Shown here: positions 1 to 6,713 of the stretch, in pieces
Layout: each line of letters begins with the position of its first letter
Position numbering within the stretch: the stretch's first letter is position 1
Assembly (NCBI GenBank): GCA_910579655.1
Contig: CAJTVE010000063.1
Coordinates: forward strand, 1-16,057
Source of the DNA: an uncultured Allobaculum sp.
GTDB taxonomy: Bacteria > Bacillota_I > Bacilli_A > Erysipelotrichales > Erysipelotrichaceae
DNA: 16,057 bases
Reading direction: 5' to 3'
Position numbers and translations under genes: made by a program
The notes under the pieces: model-generated
Told to the model about the DNA's origin: nothing
The model's database searches: none
The model's input: only the letters and a program-made list of their open reading frames with translations

Positions 1-55
1 AACGCCGACGATAGTGTAAAAGCAAAAATAGGAAGTCGCCAGACAAAAGCGAAAC

Positions 56-96
56 CCGAAGAATAAAGGAGAAATCCGATATTCTTCGGTTTTTTT
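56..96 (+). terminator. Rho-independent terminator of a gene left of the window
   Basis: A perfect 10-bp stem (CCGAAGAATA at 56-65, TATTCTTCGG at 80-89) with a 14-nt loop is followed directly by seven T residues (90-96). The orientation fits termination of rightward transcription entering from the left edge. A reading frame open from base 1 stops at 64-66 inside the stem, so it could be the tail of that upstream gene, but 21 codons are too few to identify it. On the minus strand the hairpin is followed by a weaker T-containing stretch, so it may also help end the leftward operon that finishes at 303. Confidence 0.8.
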
Positions 97-302
97 ATTA
101 TGCTTGGTGTTAGTTGATACTAACGAAGAACCAGAAGGATGGTCAAAACATGGATTGAGCTGGATCTAAAAAAGTGTCCTTCAGCTGTCACCAAAGAGAA
201 ATTGGCCTCTGATAGTAAAATTTCAGATTTGGGATGTTGAATAATTTTGGCCTACAGTTAATTCTCAAATGCGTTCTGAGGTGAGGCAAGCAGAGAGTAT
301 TT
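97..302. other. Intergenic region, no convincing gene
   Basis: Between the terminator and the stop codon of the leftward regulator gene nothing convincing is seen. A small 6-bp hairpin (GTTAGT 109-114, ACTAAC 119-124) is present. A 33-codon ATG frame at 139-240 has no usable ribosome-binding site and no recognisable content. No clear T-tailed hairpin for the leftward operon lies here; its transcripts may end at the hairpin at 56-89. Confidence 0.5.
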
Positions 303-2300
303 TTATGCGTTTGACTTTGTTCTGGGCAGGCCAGCCAGTTCCTCTGCGCATTTTGCCTGCAAGAGATTCTCACGATCTTCAGTTTTTTTGAAGTACGACC
401 GGATTTCTTTCAGCAAAGGAAAGTGGGTACTCTGGTCAATGGCTCCCAGAACAAACAGAAACCTTGCCGGACGGCCAAGAAAATCCACCGGTTCTTTGAA
501 ATAGGCCAGCGAGATACAGAGTTCATTGACTCCTTCTTCAGGCTTGGCATGGGCAATGACAACATCATTGGTCATGAACATATAAGGGCCCATTTCTTCG
601 CTTAGCCATATCATGGTATTGATATAGCCCTGGGTGATTTCATCGCGTTCTAACAAAGGAGAGGCAGCCAGACGTAATGCCTGCTTCCAGTCCGGAGCAC
701 CATCGAAAACTCGAATGCGGCCGTCTAGCATTGGAGCAAGATGAACAGGCCTTGCTTCTTTTTCGTTCCCTGCAAAACTGAAGTAGTCGATCAGTCTGGT
801 TTTAAGGATTTCCCGGTTTTCTTCGCTGACCAGATCTGCAAGCCGCAGATAAAGAGCCTGAGCGTTGCCCTGACGCTGATGGGCAGCAACAAGAGGATGG
901 TTGAGAATATTGTTTCGGTCCTCTCTGGTTAAAACTGGATGAACCATGATGACGGGAATCAATGCCTGGAACTCAACTGAACTGATGATCAGATCAGCTT
1001 TGAGATGTGGATTGGCCAGAGACCGCAGGCTTTCAATTCCAGTGATTTCAACACTGGGCAACAGCTGGCGGACTTCTCTGGCAATCATGTTGGCAGCGGA
1101 GATTCCGCTCACGCAGACGATGAGAATGCGCAGTTGGTTTTCTTTCTTGTGGGGGATGGAAAGAAAAGCCCCAAAATGTAAAGCCAGGTAGGCGATTTCA
1201 CCATCGGTGATATGAACCTGCAAAGCCTGCTCAAGATAGACGGCTGTTTCCTGGGTAATTCGGAAGATTTCCGGATATTCCTGGCGAATATCTTTTTCTA
1301 AAGGGCTGCCAATCTGAATCCCATAACGATATCTGTAGCGGGAAGCTTTGATGTGATGAAACAGAGCCTGACGCAGCGATTTGAAGTCATCAAATTCAAC
1401 ACAGGCTGCATTTTGGAATTCCTGAATAAAAGCATCCGTAATACTGAGCAGTTCCGGATCTGCACTGTCGAAATCTTCTTTAGAAAATCCGGTCAGTCGG
1501 GAACCCAGAAAGTGAAGAGTCAGATAGATCTGTTCATCTCTGGACAAGAAATCAAAGAATTCCTGAACAGCCTGAAATTCTTCACTGGCTTCAATCCGGT
1601 TTCGATCCATCTCTTCAAAATTGATGGATTCTTGATTGCAGAATGTAAGCAGAACCGCCAGATCATAGAGATCTTCTTCAATATATTCATGATGCAGTCT
1701 GGCTTCGACGCGTTTGAGCAGAATGTATCGTTCCTGAATAGTTTCCAGTCTTGGTCGATATAGATAGGTCTCTTTAGGCAGGGAAGGAATGCGGTTGAGC
1801 AGCATTAAGAACAAAGCCCGTTTTGTGACCAGGCATCCCTCAATTTCATAGCCCGCGCGACCTTTACTGCTCAGACTCAGGCCATAACTGGCCAGTGAAG
1901 ACTGAACCGCTTTTAAATCGGCAAGCAGCGTAGTCCGGCTCACTTCAAGCAGATCTAACAGTGTTCCAATCAGAATACGATCGGTTTTGGAAAGGACCAG
2001 TGCGATGATCAACCACACCCGCTCCTGGGGAGAAAGAATATACAGATTCTTTTCTTTCTCTTCTAACCGACGGCGGATGGAACGGATAACATTGGAAGAA
2101 AGCGGCTCAATTTTGCCGCGTTGGATTTCAATGGGGGCAAAGCCGCTGGATTTAAGCCAGACATTCGCCCGACCGATTTCGTTATAAACTGTTCGCCTGG
2201 CAATCTGGAAGTGTTCGCTGATTTCTCCCAGACTGACGGGCGAAGAAAGCATTAATAAATACTCTAGAATGGACTGTGTTCTCTCATTCAGCCATCTCAT
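303..2300 (-). CDS. PRD-domain PTS transcriptional regulator (LicR/MtlR type)
   Basis: A 665-residue multidomain activator, the usual size for this family. Domain order seen: winged HTH (about residues 7-62), second Mga/HTH_11-like HTH (about 90-156), PRD1 (about 190-285, candidate phospho-His H203/H204 and H263), PRD2 (about 300-385, H315/H316 and H375), IIB-like domain (about 390-480, C396 in CVSGIS) and IIA-like domain (about 520-655, H584 in IAHAKPEEG). Family knowledge: such proteins bind DNA and are switched by HPr- and EII-dependent phosphorylation, so they sense transporter activity; the DNA-binding HTHs separate it from RNA-binding BglG antiterminators. The start overlaps the IIB stop by 4 nt (ATGA), making it the last gene of the leftward operon. 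It probably controls both divergent operons; the target sites are inferred, not shown. Confidence 0.93.
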   Translation of the reverse strand: MRWLNERTQSILEYLLMLSSPVSLGEISEHFQIARRTVYNEIGRANVWLKSSGFAPIEIQRGKIEPLSSNVIRSIRRRLEEKEKNLYILSPQERVWLIIALVLSKTDRILIGTLLDLLEVSRTTLLADLKAVQSSLASYGLSLSSKGRAGYEIEGCLVTKRALFLMLLNRIPSLPKETYLYRPRLETIQERYILLKRVEARLHHEYIEEDLYDLAVLLTFCNQESINFEEMDRNRIEASEEFQAVQEFFDFLSRDEQIYLTLHFLGSRLTGFSKEDFDSADPELLSITDAFIQEFQNAACVEFDDFKSLRQALFHHIKASRYRYRYGIQIGSPLEKDIRQEYPEIFRITQETAVYLEQALQVHITDGEIAYLALHFGAFLSIPHKKENQLRILIVCVSGISAANMIAREVRQLLPSVEITGIESLRSLANPHLKADLIISSVEFQALIPVIMVHPVLTREDRNNILNHPLVAAHQRQGNAQALYLRLADLVSEENREILKTRLIDYFSFAGNEKEARPVHLAPMLDGRIRVFDGAPDWKQALRLAASPLLERDEITQGYINTMIWLSEEMGPYMFMTNDVVIAHAKPEEGVNELCISLAYFKEPVDFLGRPARFLFVLGAIDQSTHFPLLKEIRSYFKKTEDRENLLQAKCAEELAGLPRTKSNA

Positions 2301-2683
2301 CGGTCGCGCTCCTTCAGCCAGGATTGAATGACCTTGGCTGCTTCGTTTTCATCCATCAGATCATGCAGCCCCCGGACATCCTGACTGACATGTAAATTTG
2401 GTGCAAGTTCATCGGAGCATAAAATCAGGTTGGCCATCATGGGGATGGCAGAAGCCTGGCCAAAAGAAAGTTCATAGTTTTTCAGCCCAACGATCTCCAG
2501 TGCTTCTTCAACCGTCATTTTGAGCATCAAAGAAGAACCAAGTCCGCTGGCACAGCAGCAGAAAATCGAAATGATCGGTGAGTGGACAGCTTGAAGGTGA
2601 ACTGGAGCAGTGGATTCCTTTTTGTTGATTTCCTTCTTATTCGGATCTTTCTTTTTAAAAAAGCTCGTCTTTTCTTTTTTCAT
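2297..2683 (-). CDS. PTS sugar transporter subunit IIB (UlaB-like) with Lys-rich N-terminus
   Basis: The C-terminal about 95 residues form a lactose/ascorbate-type IIB domain: a hydrophobic strand leads into CCCASGLGSS, whose last Cys (before ASGLGSS) aligns with the phosphorylated Cys of UlaB. IIB accepts phosphate from IIA and passes it to the incoming sugar at IIC. The start is uncertain. The frame is open upstream with a TTG at 2768-2770, but I chose the ATG at 2681-2683; neither has a strong ribosome-binding site. Even with the ATG the protein (128 aa) is longer than the usual about 93 aa because of a lysine-rich segment (10 Lys in its first 24 residues) resembling an interdomain linker. 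Its stop overlaps the regulator start (ATGA). It is clearly distinct in sequence from the twin IIB genes at 8450 and 8836. Confidence 0.85.
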   Translation of the reverse strand: MKKEKTSFFKKKDPNKKEINKKESTAPVHLQAVHSPIISIFCCCASGLGSSLMLKMTVEEALEIVGLKNYELSFGQASAIPMMANLILCSDELAPNLHVSQDVRGLHDLMDENEAAKVIQSWLKERDR

Positions 2684-2781
2684 AGGGAAATGGACCTGAA
2701 ATGGGCGGCCTGAACACAGGACGCGTTTCAGATTTTCCTTTCTTTTCTCGTTGGAAATGTAGTGGTTCAATTGTAAATGGC

Positions 2782-2805
2782 TTTCAAAGAGATATGACTT
2801 TGAAA
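2782..2805. repeat. Short inverted repeat between IIA and IIB genes
   Basis: TTTCAAAG (2782-2789) and CTTTGAAA (2798-2805) form a perfect 8-bp stem with an 8-nt loop, in the 50-nt gap after the leftward IIA stop codon. There is no T-run, so it is more likely an mRNA stability or translation element than a terminator; it may also be chance. Confidence 0.4.
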
Positions 2806-2820
2806 ATCTTAAGACCAGAT

Positions 2821-3279
2821 TCAGTGCAGAAGCTTAAAGACCGATTCAAAGTGAGCAAGCAGCTGCTCGTCGGTCAGTGTTTCCAAATATTTGGCAGTGT
2901 ATTGACCACGCAATCGTGCAGCGAGCTGACTGATCAGAGCCAGGTATTGCGGCTTATCTGGGGCACATACGGCGATCATCAAGGTGACTGGTGGGGAAGT
3001 CTCGTTAAAAAAGACCGGCTGGTCACATCGAGCGATGTGAAGACCGGTCTTTTTGATCGTTTCCGACGCCGGACCATGGATTAAAGCCAGGCCGGGACGA
3101 AGAATGCAGTAGGGCCCCAGGTTTTCAATCTGCTCAATGACGGTCTTTTCGTATTCAGCCGGCGCAATACCGGCCTGAAAGAACGGGTCCAAAGCTTGAT
3201 GAACGGCGTCTTTCCAGTCCCGTGATCTGCAGATATGACTGATCTGTTTTTCTGAAACTAATTTGCCCTCTGTCTTCAT
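2821..3279 (-). CDS. PTS sugar transporter subunit IIA (PTS_EIIA_2 / ascorbate-mannitol type)
   Basis: This 152-residue protein matches the usual size of a stand-alone IIA of the fructose-mannitol/ascorbate superfamily. The phosphorylated histidine is most likely H68 in LALIHGP, preceded by the typical GPYCILRPG strand. It receives phosphate from HPr and gives it to IIB in the cytoplasm. The motif DWKDAVHQAL near residue 21 recurs in the second IIA of this locus (DWKDAIHTAL) and, weaker, in the IIA domain of the regulator (DWKQALRLA), so the three are paralogous. The ATG overlaps the transketolase C-subunit stop by 4 nt (ATGA), implying translational coupling; its own Shine-Dalgarno is weak. 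It is the third gene of the leftward operon. Confidence 0.92.
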   Translation of the reverse strand: MKTEGKLVSEKQISHICRSRDWKDAVHQALDPFFQAGIAPAEYEKTVIEQIENLGPYCILRPGLALIHGPASETIKKTGLHIARCDQPVFFNETSPPVTLMIAVCAPDKPQYLALISQLAARLRGQYTAKYLETLTDEQLLAHFESVFKLLH

Positions 3280-4223
3280 GCTTTAGTTGTATCAGTTCGA
3301 TTTACAAAGGTCAAAACTTTTTTGGCGATTGACTCAGAATCGAGACCATAGGCATGGAGTAATTCGACACCACTGCCGGACTGGCCAAAGCGGTCTTCTA
3401 CACCAATGCGCAGGACTGGGACTGGATGGTTTTCGCTGACGATTTCAGCAACCGCTGAGCCAAGGCCGCCGATAATGTTGTGCTCTTCAATTGTGACAAT
3501 CTGCTGGCATCTGTCTGCGCAATCGAGAATCAGATCTTTATCAATTGGTTTGATAGAAGCCAGATCCACAACGCGAACCGACACCCCTTCTTTTTCAAGA
3601 GCTTTTGCAGCTTTTAAAGTTTCCTGGACCTCGATGCCAGTTGCGATTAAAGCTACATCTTCGCCTTCTTTTAAGATTTTTCCTTTTCCAATCTCAAACT
3701 GACAGTCCGTATAAATGGCTTCAACCGGATGACGGCTCAAACGGACATAAACGGGTCCTTCATATTCATGGGCCGCCCATAAGCAGGCTCTTGTTTCCTG
3801 ATCGTCACATGGATTTAAAACAACCATGCCAGGAATGGAACGCATCAAAGCTAGATCTTCGATCGCCTGATGTGTTGCCCCATCAGCTCCAACACTGATA
3901 CCGGCATGAGTAGCGCAGATTTTGACATTGAGATGCGGATAAGCGATGGAATTTCGGATTTGTTCAAATCCACGCCCAGCCGCAAACATTGCAAAAGTAG
4001 AAGCGAAAGGAACCAGACCGGTTGTGGAAAGACCTGCGGCAGCGGTCATCATATTGGCTTCGGCAATTCCACAGTCGATAAAGCGGTCCGGATGGGCTTC
4101 TTTAAAGAGTTTGGTCATCGTTGCGCCGGATAAATCGGCATCAAGGACCACGACATTAGAGTCCTGATCTCCTAAATTTACAAGTTCTTCGCCATAGCTC
4201 TGGCGGGTTGCAACTGCACTCAT
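3276..4223 (-). CDS. Transketolase family protein, C-terminal subunit
   Basis: The 315 residues cover the pyrimidine-binding and C-terminal domains of transketolase. The conserved glutamate that activates thiamine diphosphate is E55 in DCGIAEANMM, followed by FASTFAMFAAGRGFEQIRN and GADGATHQ (112-119). Together with the separate N-terminal subunit it would form a split transketolase moving a two-carbon ketol unit from a ketose phosphate to an aldose phosphate. Split transketolases are common in Bacillota and are often dedicated to a particular sugar pathway. A very good ribosome-binding site (AGAGGAGG) precedes the ATG, which overlaps the N-subunit stop by 4 nt. Its own stop overlaps the IIA start in the same way, so subunit and transporter production are tightly coupled. 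The exact substrate cannot be read from the sequence; deoxyxylulose-phosphate synthase-like enzymes share the fold, but gene order and split form favour transketolase. Confidence 0.95.
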   Translation of the reverse strand: MSAVATRQSYGEELVNLGDQDSNVVVLDADLSGATMTKLFKEAHPDRFIDCGIAEANMMTAAAGLSTTGLVPFASTFAMFAAGRGFEQIRNSIAYPHLNVKICATHAGISVGADGATHQAIEDLALMRSIPGMVVLNPCDDQETRACLWAAHEYEGPVYVRLSRHPVEAIYTDCQFEIGKGKILKEGEDVALIATGIEVQETLKAAKALEKEGVSVRVVDLASIKPIDKDLILDCADRCQQIVTIEEHNIIGGLGSAVAEIVSENHPVPVLRIGVEDRFGQSGSGVELLHAYGLDSESIAKKVLTFVNRTDTTKA

Positions 4224-5053
4224 TCTGCTTCCTCCTCTAAGTCATGCATTGCCTGCATCATCTGTTCTTTATTTGGGGCCTTGCCATGCCAGCCGGCAAC
4301 GTTTTCCATAAAGGAAACACCTTTTCCTTTGATTGTCTGGGCAATGAGCACGCAAGGACGGTCACTTTTCCGCTTTAACTTTTCAAAACCATCCAGAACT
4401 GCATGGGCATCGTTGCCATCGACCACTTCAATATTGAAATTGAAGGCTCTGAATTTTTCGTCAATTGGATAAGGAGAATTGACTTCATCGATGGTTCCAT
4501 CGATCTGAAGATTGTTATTGTCAACAATCAGGGTCAGATTGTTCAGACCTTTGGATCCGGCAAACATAGCCGCTTCCCAGACTTGACCTTCCTGTAATTC
4601 ACCATCACCAAGCAGTGCATAAACATGAGCAGGACTGTTTTTCATCCGCAGCCCATACGCCATTCCCGCAGCAGCCGATACGCCTTGACCTAAGGAACCG
4701 GTCGACATATCGACTCCAGGAATATGTTTCATATCAGGATGACCCTGGAGGATCGATCCATATTTCCGTAAGTGATCGAGTTCTTCTTTATCAAAGTAGC
4801 CGCGTTCGGCTAAAGCAGCATAGTAAGCTGGAGCACAATGGCCTTTGGATAAGACAAAGCGGTCGCGATCCGGATTTTTCGGATCAGCTGGATCGATATT
4901 CATTTCATGGAAATACAAAGTGGCAAAGATTTCAGCGCTCGACAGAGATCCACCGGGATGACCGGATCCGGCCAGATAGACTGAGCGAATCACGTCCTGT
5001 CGAATTGCCCGGGCTTTTTCTTCAATATAAGAGGTGGTACTAGCAGTGTTCAT
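4220..5053 (-). CDS. Transketolase, N-terminal (thiamine diphosphate-binding) subunit
   Basis: With the ATG at 5051-5053 the product is 277 residues, the normal size for a stand-alone N-terminal transketolase subunit. This start has an AAAGGAAG ribosome-binding site about 9 nt upstream, whereas an in-frame upstream start at 5137 adds residues unlike the family and would run through the large inverted repeat. Visible motifs: GSGHPGGSLS (about 29-38, substrate/cofactor loop), SKGHCAPAYY (69-78), the thiamine diphosphate/Mg signature GDGELQEGQ beginning at G149 and ending in DNNN (178-181), and a late conserved His in GWHGKAP (H256). It is the first gene of the leftward operon and faces the rightward epimerase gene across a 161-bp regulatory region. 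It pairs with the C-subunit encoded directly downstream with a 4-nt overlap. Confidence 0.95.
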   Translation of the reverse strand: MNTASTTSYIEEKARAIRQDVIRSVYLAGSGHPGGSLSSAEIFATLYFHEMNIDPADPKNPDRDRFVLSKGHCAPAYYAALAERGYFDKEELDHLRKYGSILQGHPDMKHIPGVDMSTGSLGQGVSAAAGMAYGLRMKNSPAHVYALLGDGELQEGQVWEAAMFAGSKGLNNLTLIVDNNNLQIDGTIDEVNSPYPIDEKFRAFNFNIEVVDGNDAHAVLDGFEKLKRKSDRPCVLIAQTIKGKGVSFMENVAGWHGKAPNKEQMMQAMHDLEEEAE

Positions 5054-5112
5054 TTGTTTTGTCTTCCTTTCTTGTGACACCTCGATCCTACCAACAAAAA
5101 TCTTCAAAAAAG

Positions 5113-5152
5113 AGAACGGCTTTGTGCACAAAAACATGCACGAAGCCGTTCT
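5113..5152. promoter_or_regulatory. Large inverted repeat in the divergent regulatory region
   Basis: Two 16-nt arms, AGAACGGCTTTGTGCA (5113-5128) and TGCACGAAGCCGTTCT (5137-5152), are complementary except for one position that would form a G-U pair, with an 8-nt loop. Read on the minus strand the hairpin is followed by a T-rich tract (TCTTTTTTG), so in a leftward transcript started upstream it could act as a terminator or attenuator ahead of the transketolase ATG at 5053. Alternatively it is a DNA operator for the PRD regulator controlling both divergent operons. On the plus strand no T-run follows. Confidence 0.65.
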
Positions 5153-5214
5153 TATTCTGGTTGCAAAAATTTCATATTCTGATGGTGCGAACAGCGAAGA
5201 GGAGAAAACAAGAC

Positions 5215-5886
5215 ATGGAACAATTCGCCCCCTCCTTAATGTGTATGGACCTGGTTCAGATGAAAAAACAGCTGAACGTTCTGGATCAACAGATGGACCT
5301 CTACCATTTCGATATTATGGACGGCCACTATTGCAAGAATATCACTCTCAGTCCAATGGTCTTAAAAGCCGTTCGTCAGTGTACAGATAAATATATTGAT
5401 GTACATCTGATGACAACTGAACCGGCTGACTGGGTCGAGGCTTGTGCAACTGCTGGTGCCAGCTGCATCAGCCCCCATGCGGAAACGATCAATACGGATG
5501 CTTTCCGCATGATCCACAAAATTAAAGACGCCGGTTGTGATTTTGGCGTCGTTCTCAATCCAGCAACCCCGCTCTCCTATGTTGAGCCTTACCTCAATTC
5601 TGTAGACATTCTGACTATCATGACCGTCGATGTCGGATTTGCCGGTCAGAAGTTCATTGAGGAAATGCTCGATAAAATCGCTCTGGCAAAAAAACTTCGT
5701 GAAGAGCGGGGGTATCACTACCGCATCCAGATAGATGGCAGCTGTAACAAAGCAAACTACAAAGCCCTCAGGGAAGCGGGTGCCGATATCTATATCATCG
5801 GCAACAAAGGACTGTTCTCACTCGATCCAGATCTGAGAACAGCATGCGAAAAAATGAAAGAAGAATTCAGAAAGGAGACCGCATGA
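5215..5886 (+). CDS. AlsE/RPE-type ketose-phosphate 3-epimerase
   Basis: A 223-residue (beta/alpha)8-barrel epimerase of the ribulose-phosphate 3-epimerase family. Metal and catalytic positions are visible: H31 and D33 (HFDIMDGHY), H64 (IDVHLM) and D174 (IDGSCN), plus the phosphate loop region GFAGQKF (141-147) and IIGNKGLF. The N-terminal SLMCMDL, the TLSP segment and EMLDK after the phosphate loop resemble Escherichia coli D-allulose-6-phosphate 3-epimerase (AlsE) more than housekeeping Rpe, so a C3 epimerisation of a hexulose or pentulose phosphate is likely. I chose the ATG at 5215 because AGAGGAG lies about 10 nt upstream and the protein then starts like the family; an open frame extends further upstream but is not family-like. 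The stop overlaps the next IIA gene (ATGA). First gene of the rightward operon. Confidence 0.92.
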   Translation: MEQFAPSLMCMDLVQMKKQLNVLDQQMDLYHFDIMDGHYCKNITLSPMVLKAVRQCTDKYIDVHLMTTEPADWVEACATAGASCISPHAETINTDAFRMIHKIKDAGCDFGVVLNPATPLSYVEPYLNSVDILTIMTVDVGFAGQKFIEEMLDKIALAKKLREERGYHYRIQIDGSCNKANYKALREAGADIYIIGNKGLFSLDPDLRTACEKMKEEFRKETA

Positions 5887-6332
5887 TTGAAAAACTGCTG
5901 CAGCCTGAAAACTGCCGCCAACAAGAAGGCGTAAAAGACTGGAAAGACGCCATCCACACCGCCCTGATTCCTTTACAGGAAGGCGGCTGGTGCACCTGGG
6001 AATATGAAGATTCTGTTCTGGAAAACACCGCCAAATATGGACCTTACTATGTTTTATGTCCTGAACTGGCCCTGATTCACGCTGGCTTTGAAAAAGGAGT
6101 CAACGGAACACAGATGGCCGTCACCGTATTAAAAAATCCGGTCCGCTTCAGTGAAGAAGGTCCTGATGTTCACGTCCTGGTTGCCTTAGCGGCAAGTGAT
6201 CGAGAGTCCCACATGGAAGGGATTCGGGCTACCGCCAACATCTTTATGAATCCATCCAAAATTGATTCGATTCTTGGCGCCGGTACTCCTTCAGAGATTT
6301 ACAACCTGTTTGTCGAAAGCGCTGCTGCTTAA
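5883..6332 (+). CDS. PTS sugar transporter subunit IIA, second copy
   Basis: A 149-residue PTS_EIIA_2-type protein. The likely phospho-acceptor is H66 in ELALIHAG, after KYGPYYVLCP. The ATG at 5883 overlaps the epimerase stop by 4 nt and has AAAGGAG 5 nt upstream, so an in-frame start at 5844 within the epimerase gene is not needed. It is paralogous to the IIA at 2821-3279: both share DWKDA[IV]HxAL and GPYxxLxPxLALIH. Role: cytoplasmic phosphate carrier between HPr and a IIB. Because the locus has only one IIC, either the two IIA proteins are redundant and expressed from different operons, or one serves signalling to the PRD regulator; the sequence does not decide this. Confidence 0.92.
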   Translation: MIEKLLQPENCRQQEGVKDWKDAIHTALIPLQEGGWCTWEYEDSVLENTAKYGPYYVLCPELALIHAGFEKGVNGTQMAVTVLKNPVRFSEEGPDVHVLVALAASDRESHMEGIRATANIFMNPSKIDSILGAGTPSEIYNLFVESAAA

Positions 6333-6537
6333 AAAGAAAGACCAGAGCAGATCGAAACGGGTCCTTTGCATAAAGCTGCAAACCAAAAGAAAAGTTATGA
6401 AGTCACGTCGAAAAGGTCATCCAAAGATGGTCTGGCGAAAGGAAGTGAAAAACGAGACGGTCGTTTTTGAATAAAAGAGCATTCAAAATATTAAAATCCA
6501 GCATAAATAAGACGCGCTTTAAGTATTCAATCATGGA

Positions 6538-6566
6538 TTGACCCCGTCTCAGACAACCGCTATAAA
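6538..6566 (+). promoter_or_regulatory. Predicted sigma-A promoter for the IIC gene
   Basis: TTGACC (6538-6543) and TATAAA (6561-6566) are separated by 17 bp, a near-consensus housekeeping promoter. Transcription would start near 6573 and leave a leader of about 140 nt before the ATG at 6714. This would let the transporter be made separately from the epimerase/IIA pair. Confidence 0.65.
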
Positions 6567-6595
6567 AGAGATAAAACAGCTAAATCAGATTTACC

Positions 6596-6637
6596 ATTCT
6601 GGAAACTGGATGCCCATCCAGAATAAAGATTTCCAGA
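6596..6637 (+). promoter_or_regulatory. Competing stem-loops in the IIC leader
   Basis: Three overlapping perfect inverted repeats: an inner CTGGATG/CATCCAG (6606-6612, 6615-6621), an ATTCTGGA/TCCAGAAT pair (6596-6603, 6617-6624), and an outer TCTGGAAA/TTTCCAGA pair (6598-6605, 6630-6637). The inner and outer pairs can stack, whereas the second pair excludes both. No T-run follows, so a plain terminator is unlikely; an RNA switch or a protein-binding DNA element is possible. Confidence 0.45.
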
Positions 6638-6713
6638 TCCATCAAGAAATATTGAAGATCTACGACAAAACTCCAAAGGGCAAGAAACCCAAAAGGACAA
6701 GAGAGGAAAATTT

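Larger units (their letters stand above)
6333..6713 (+). promoter_or_regulatory. 381-bp leader and promoter region of the IIC gene
   Basis: No convincing gene lies here. It begins with an A+T-rich hairpin (AAAAACGA 6448-6455, TCGTTTTT 6461-6468, 5-nt loop) that could be a weak terminator after the second IIA gene. A promoter follows (6538-6566), then a leader of about 140 nt with competing stem-loops (6596-6637), and the IIC ribosome-binding site AGAGGA at the end. A TTG-started frame at 6538-6720 begins inside the -35 box and has no family-like content, so I do not call it a gene. Confidence 0.55.

Noticed and set aside
139..240. 33-codon ATG frame on the plus strand
   Set aside because: No ribosome-binding site at a workable distance, no recognisable content, lies in a short gap between terminator and a convergent gene.
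5059..5214. N-terminal extension of the epimerase upstream of ATG 5215
   Set aside because: Its translation is unlike the family, passes through the inverted repeat, and the ATG at 5215 has a good Shine-Dalgarno.
6596..6637. BglG-type RNA antiterminator (RAT) site
   Set aside because: No overlapping T-tailed terminator follows, and the local PRD protein has DNA-binding HTH domains rather than an RNA-binding CAT domain.
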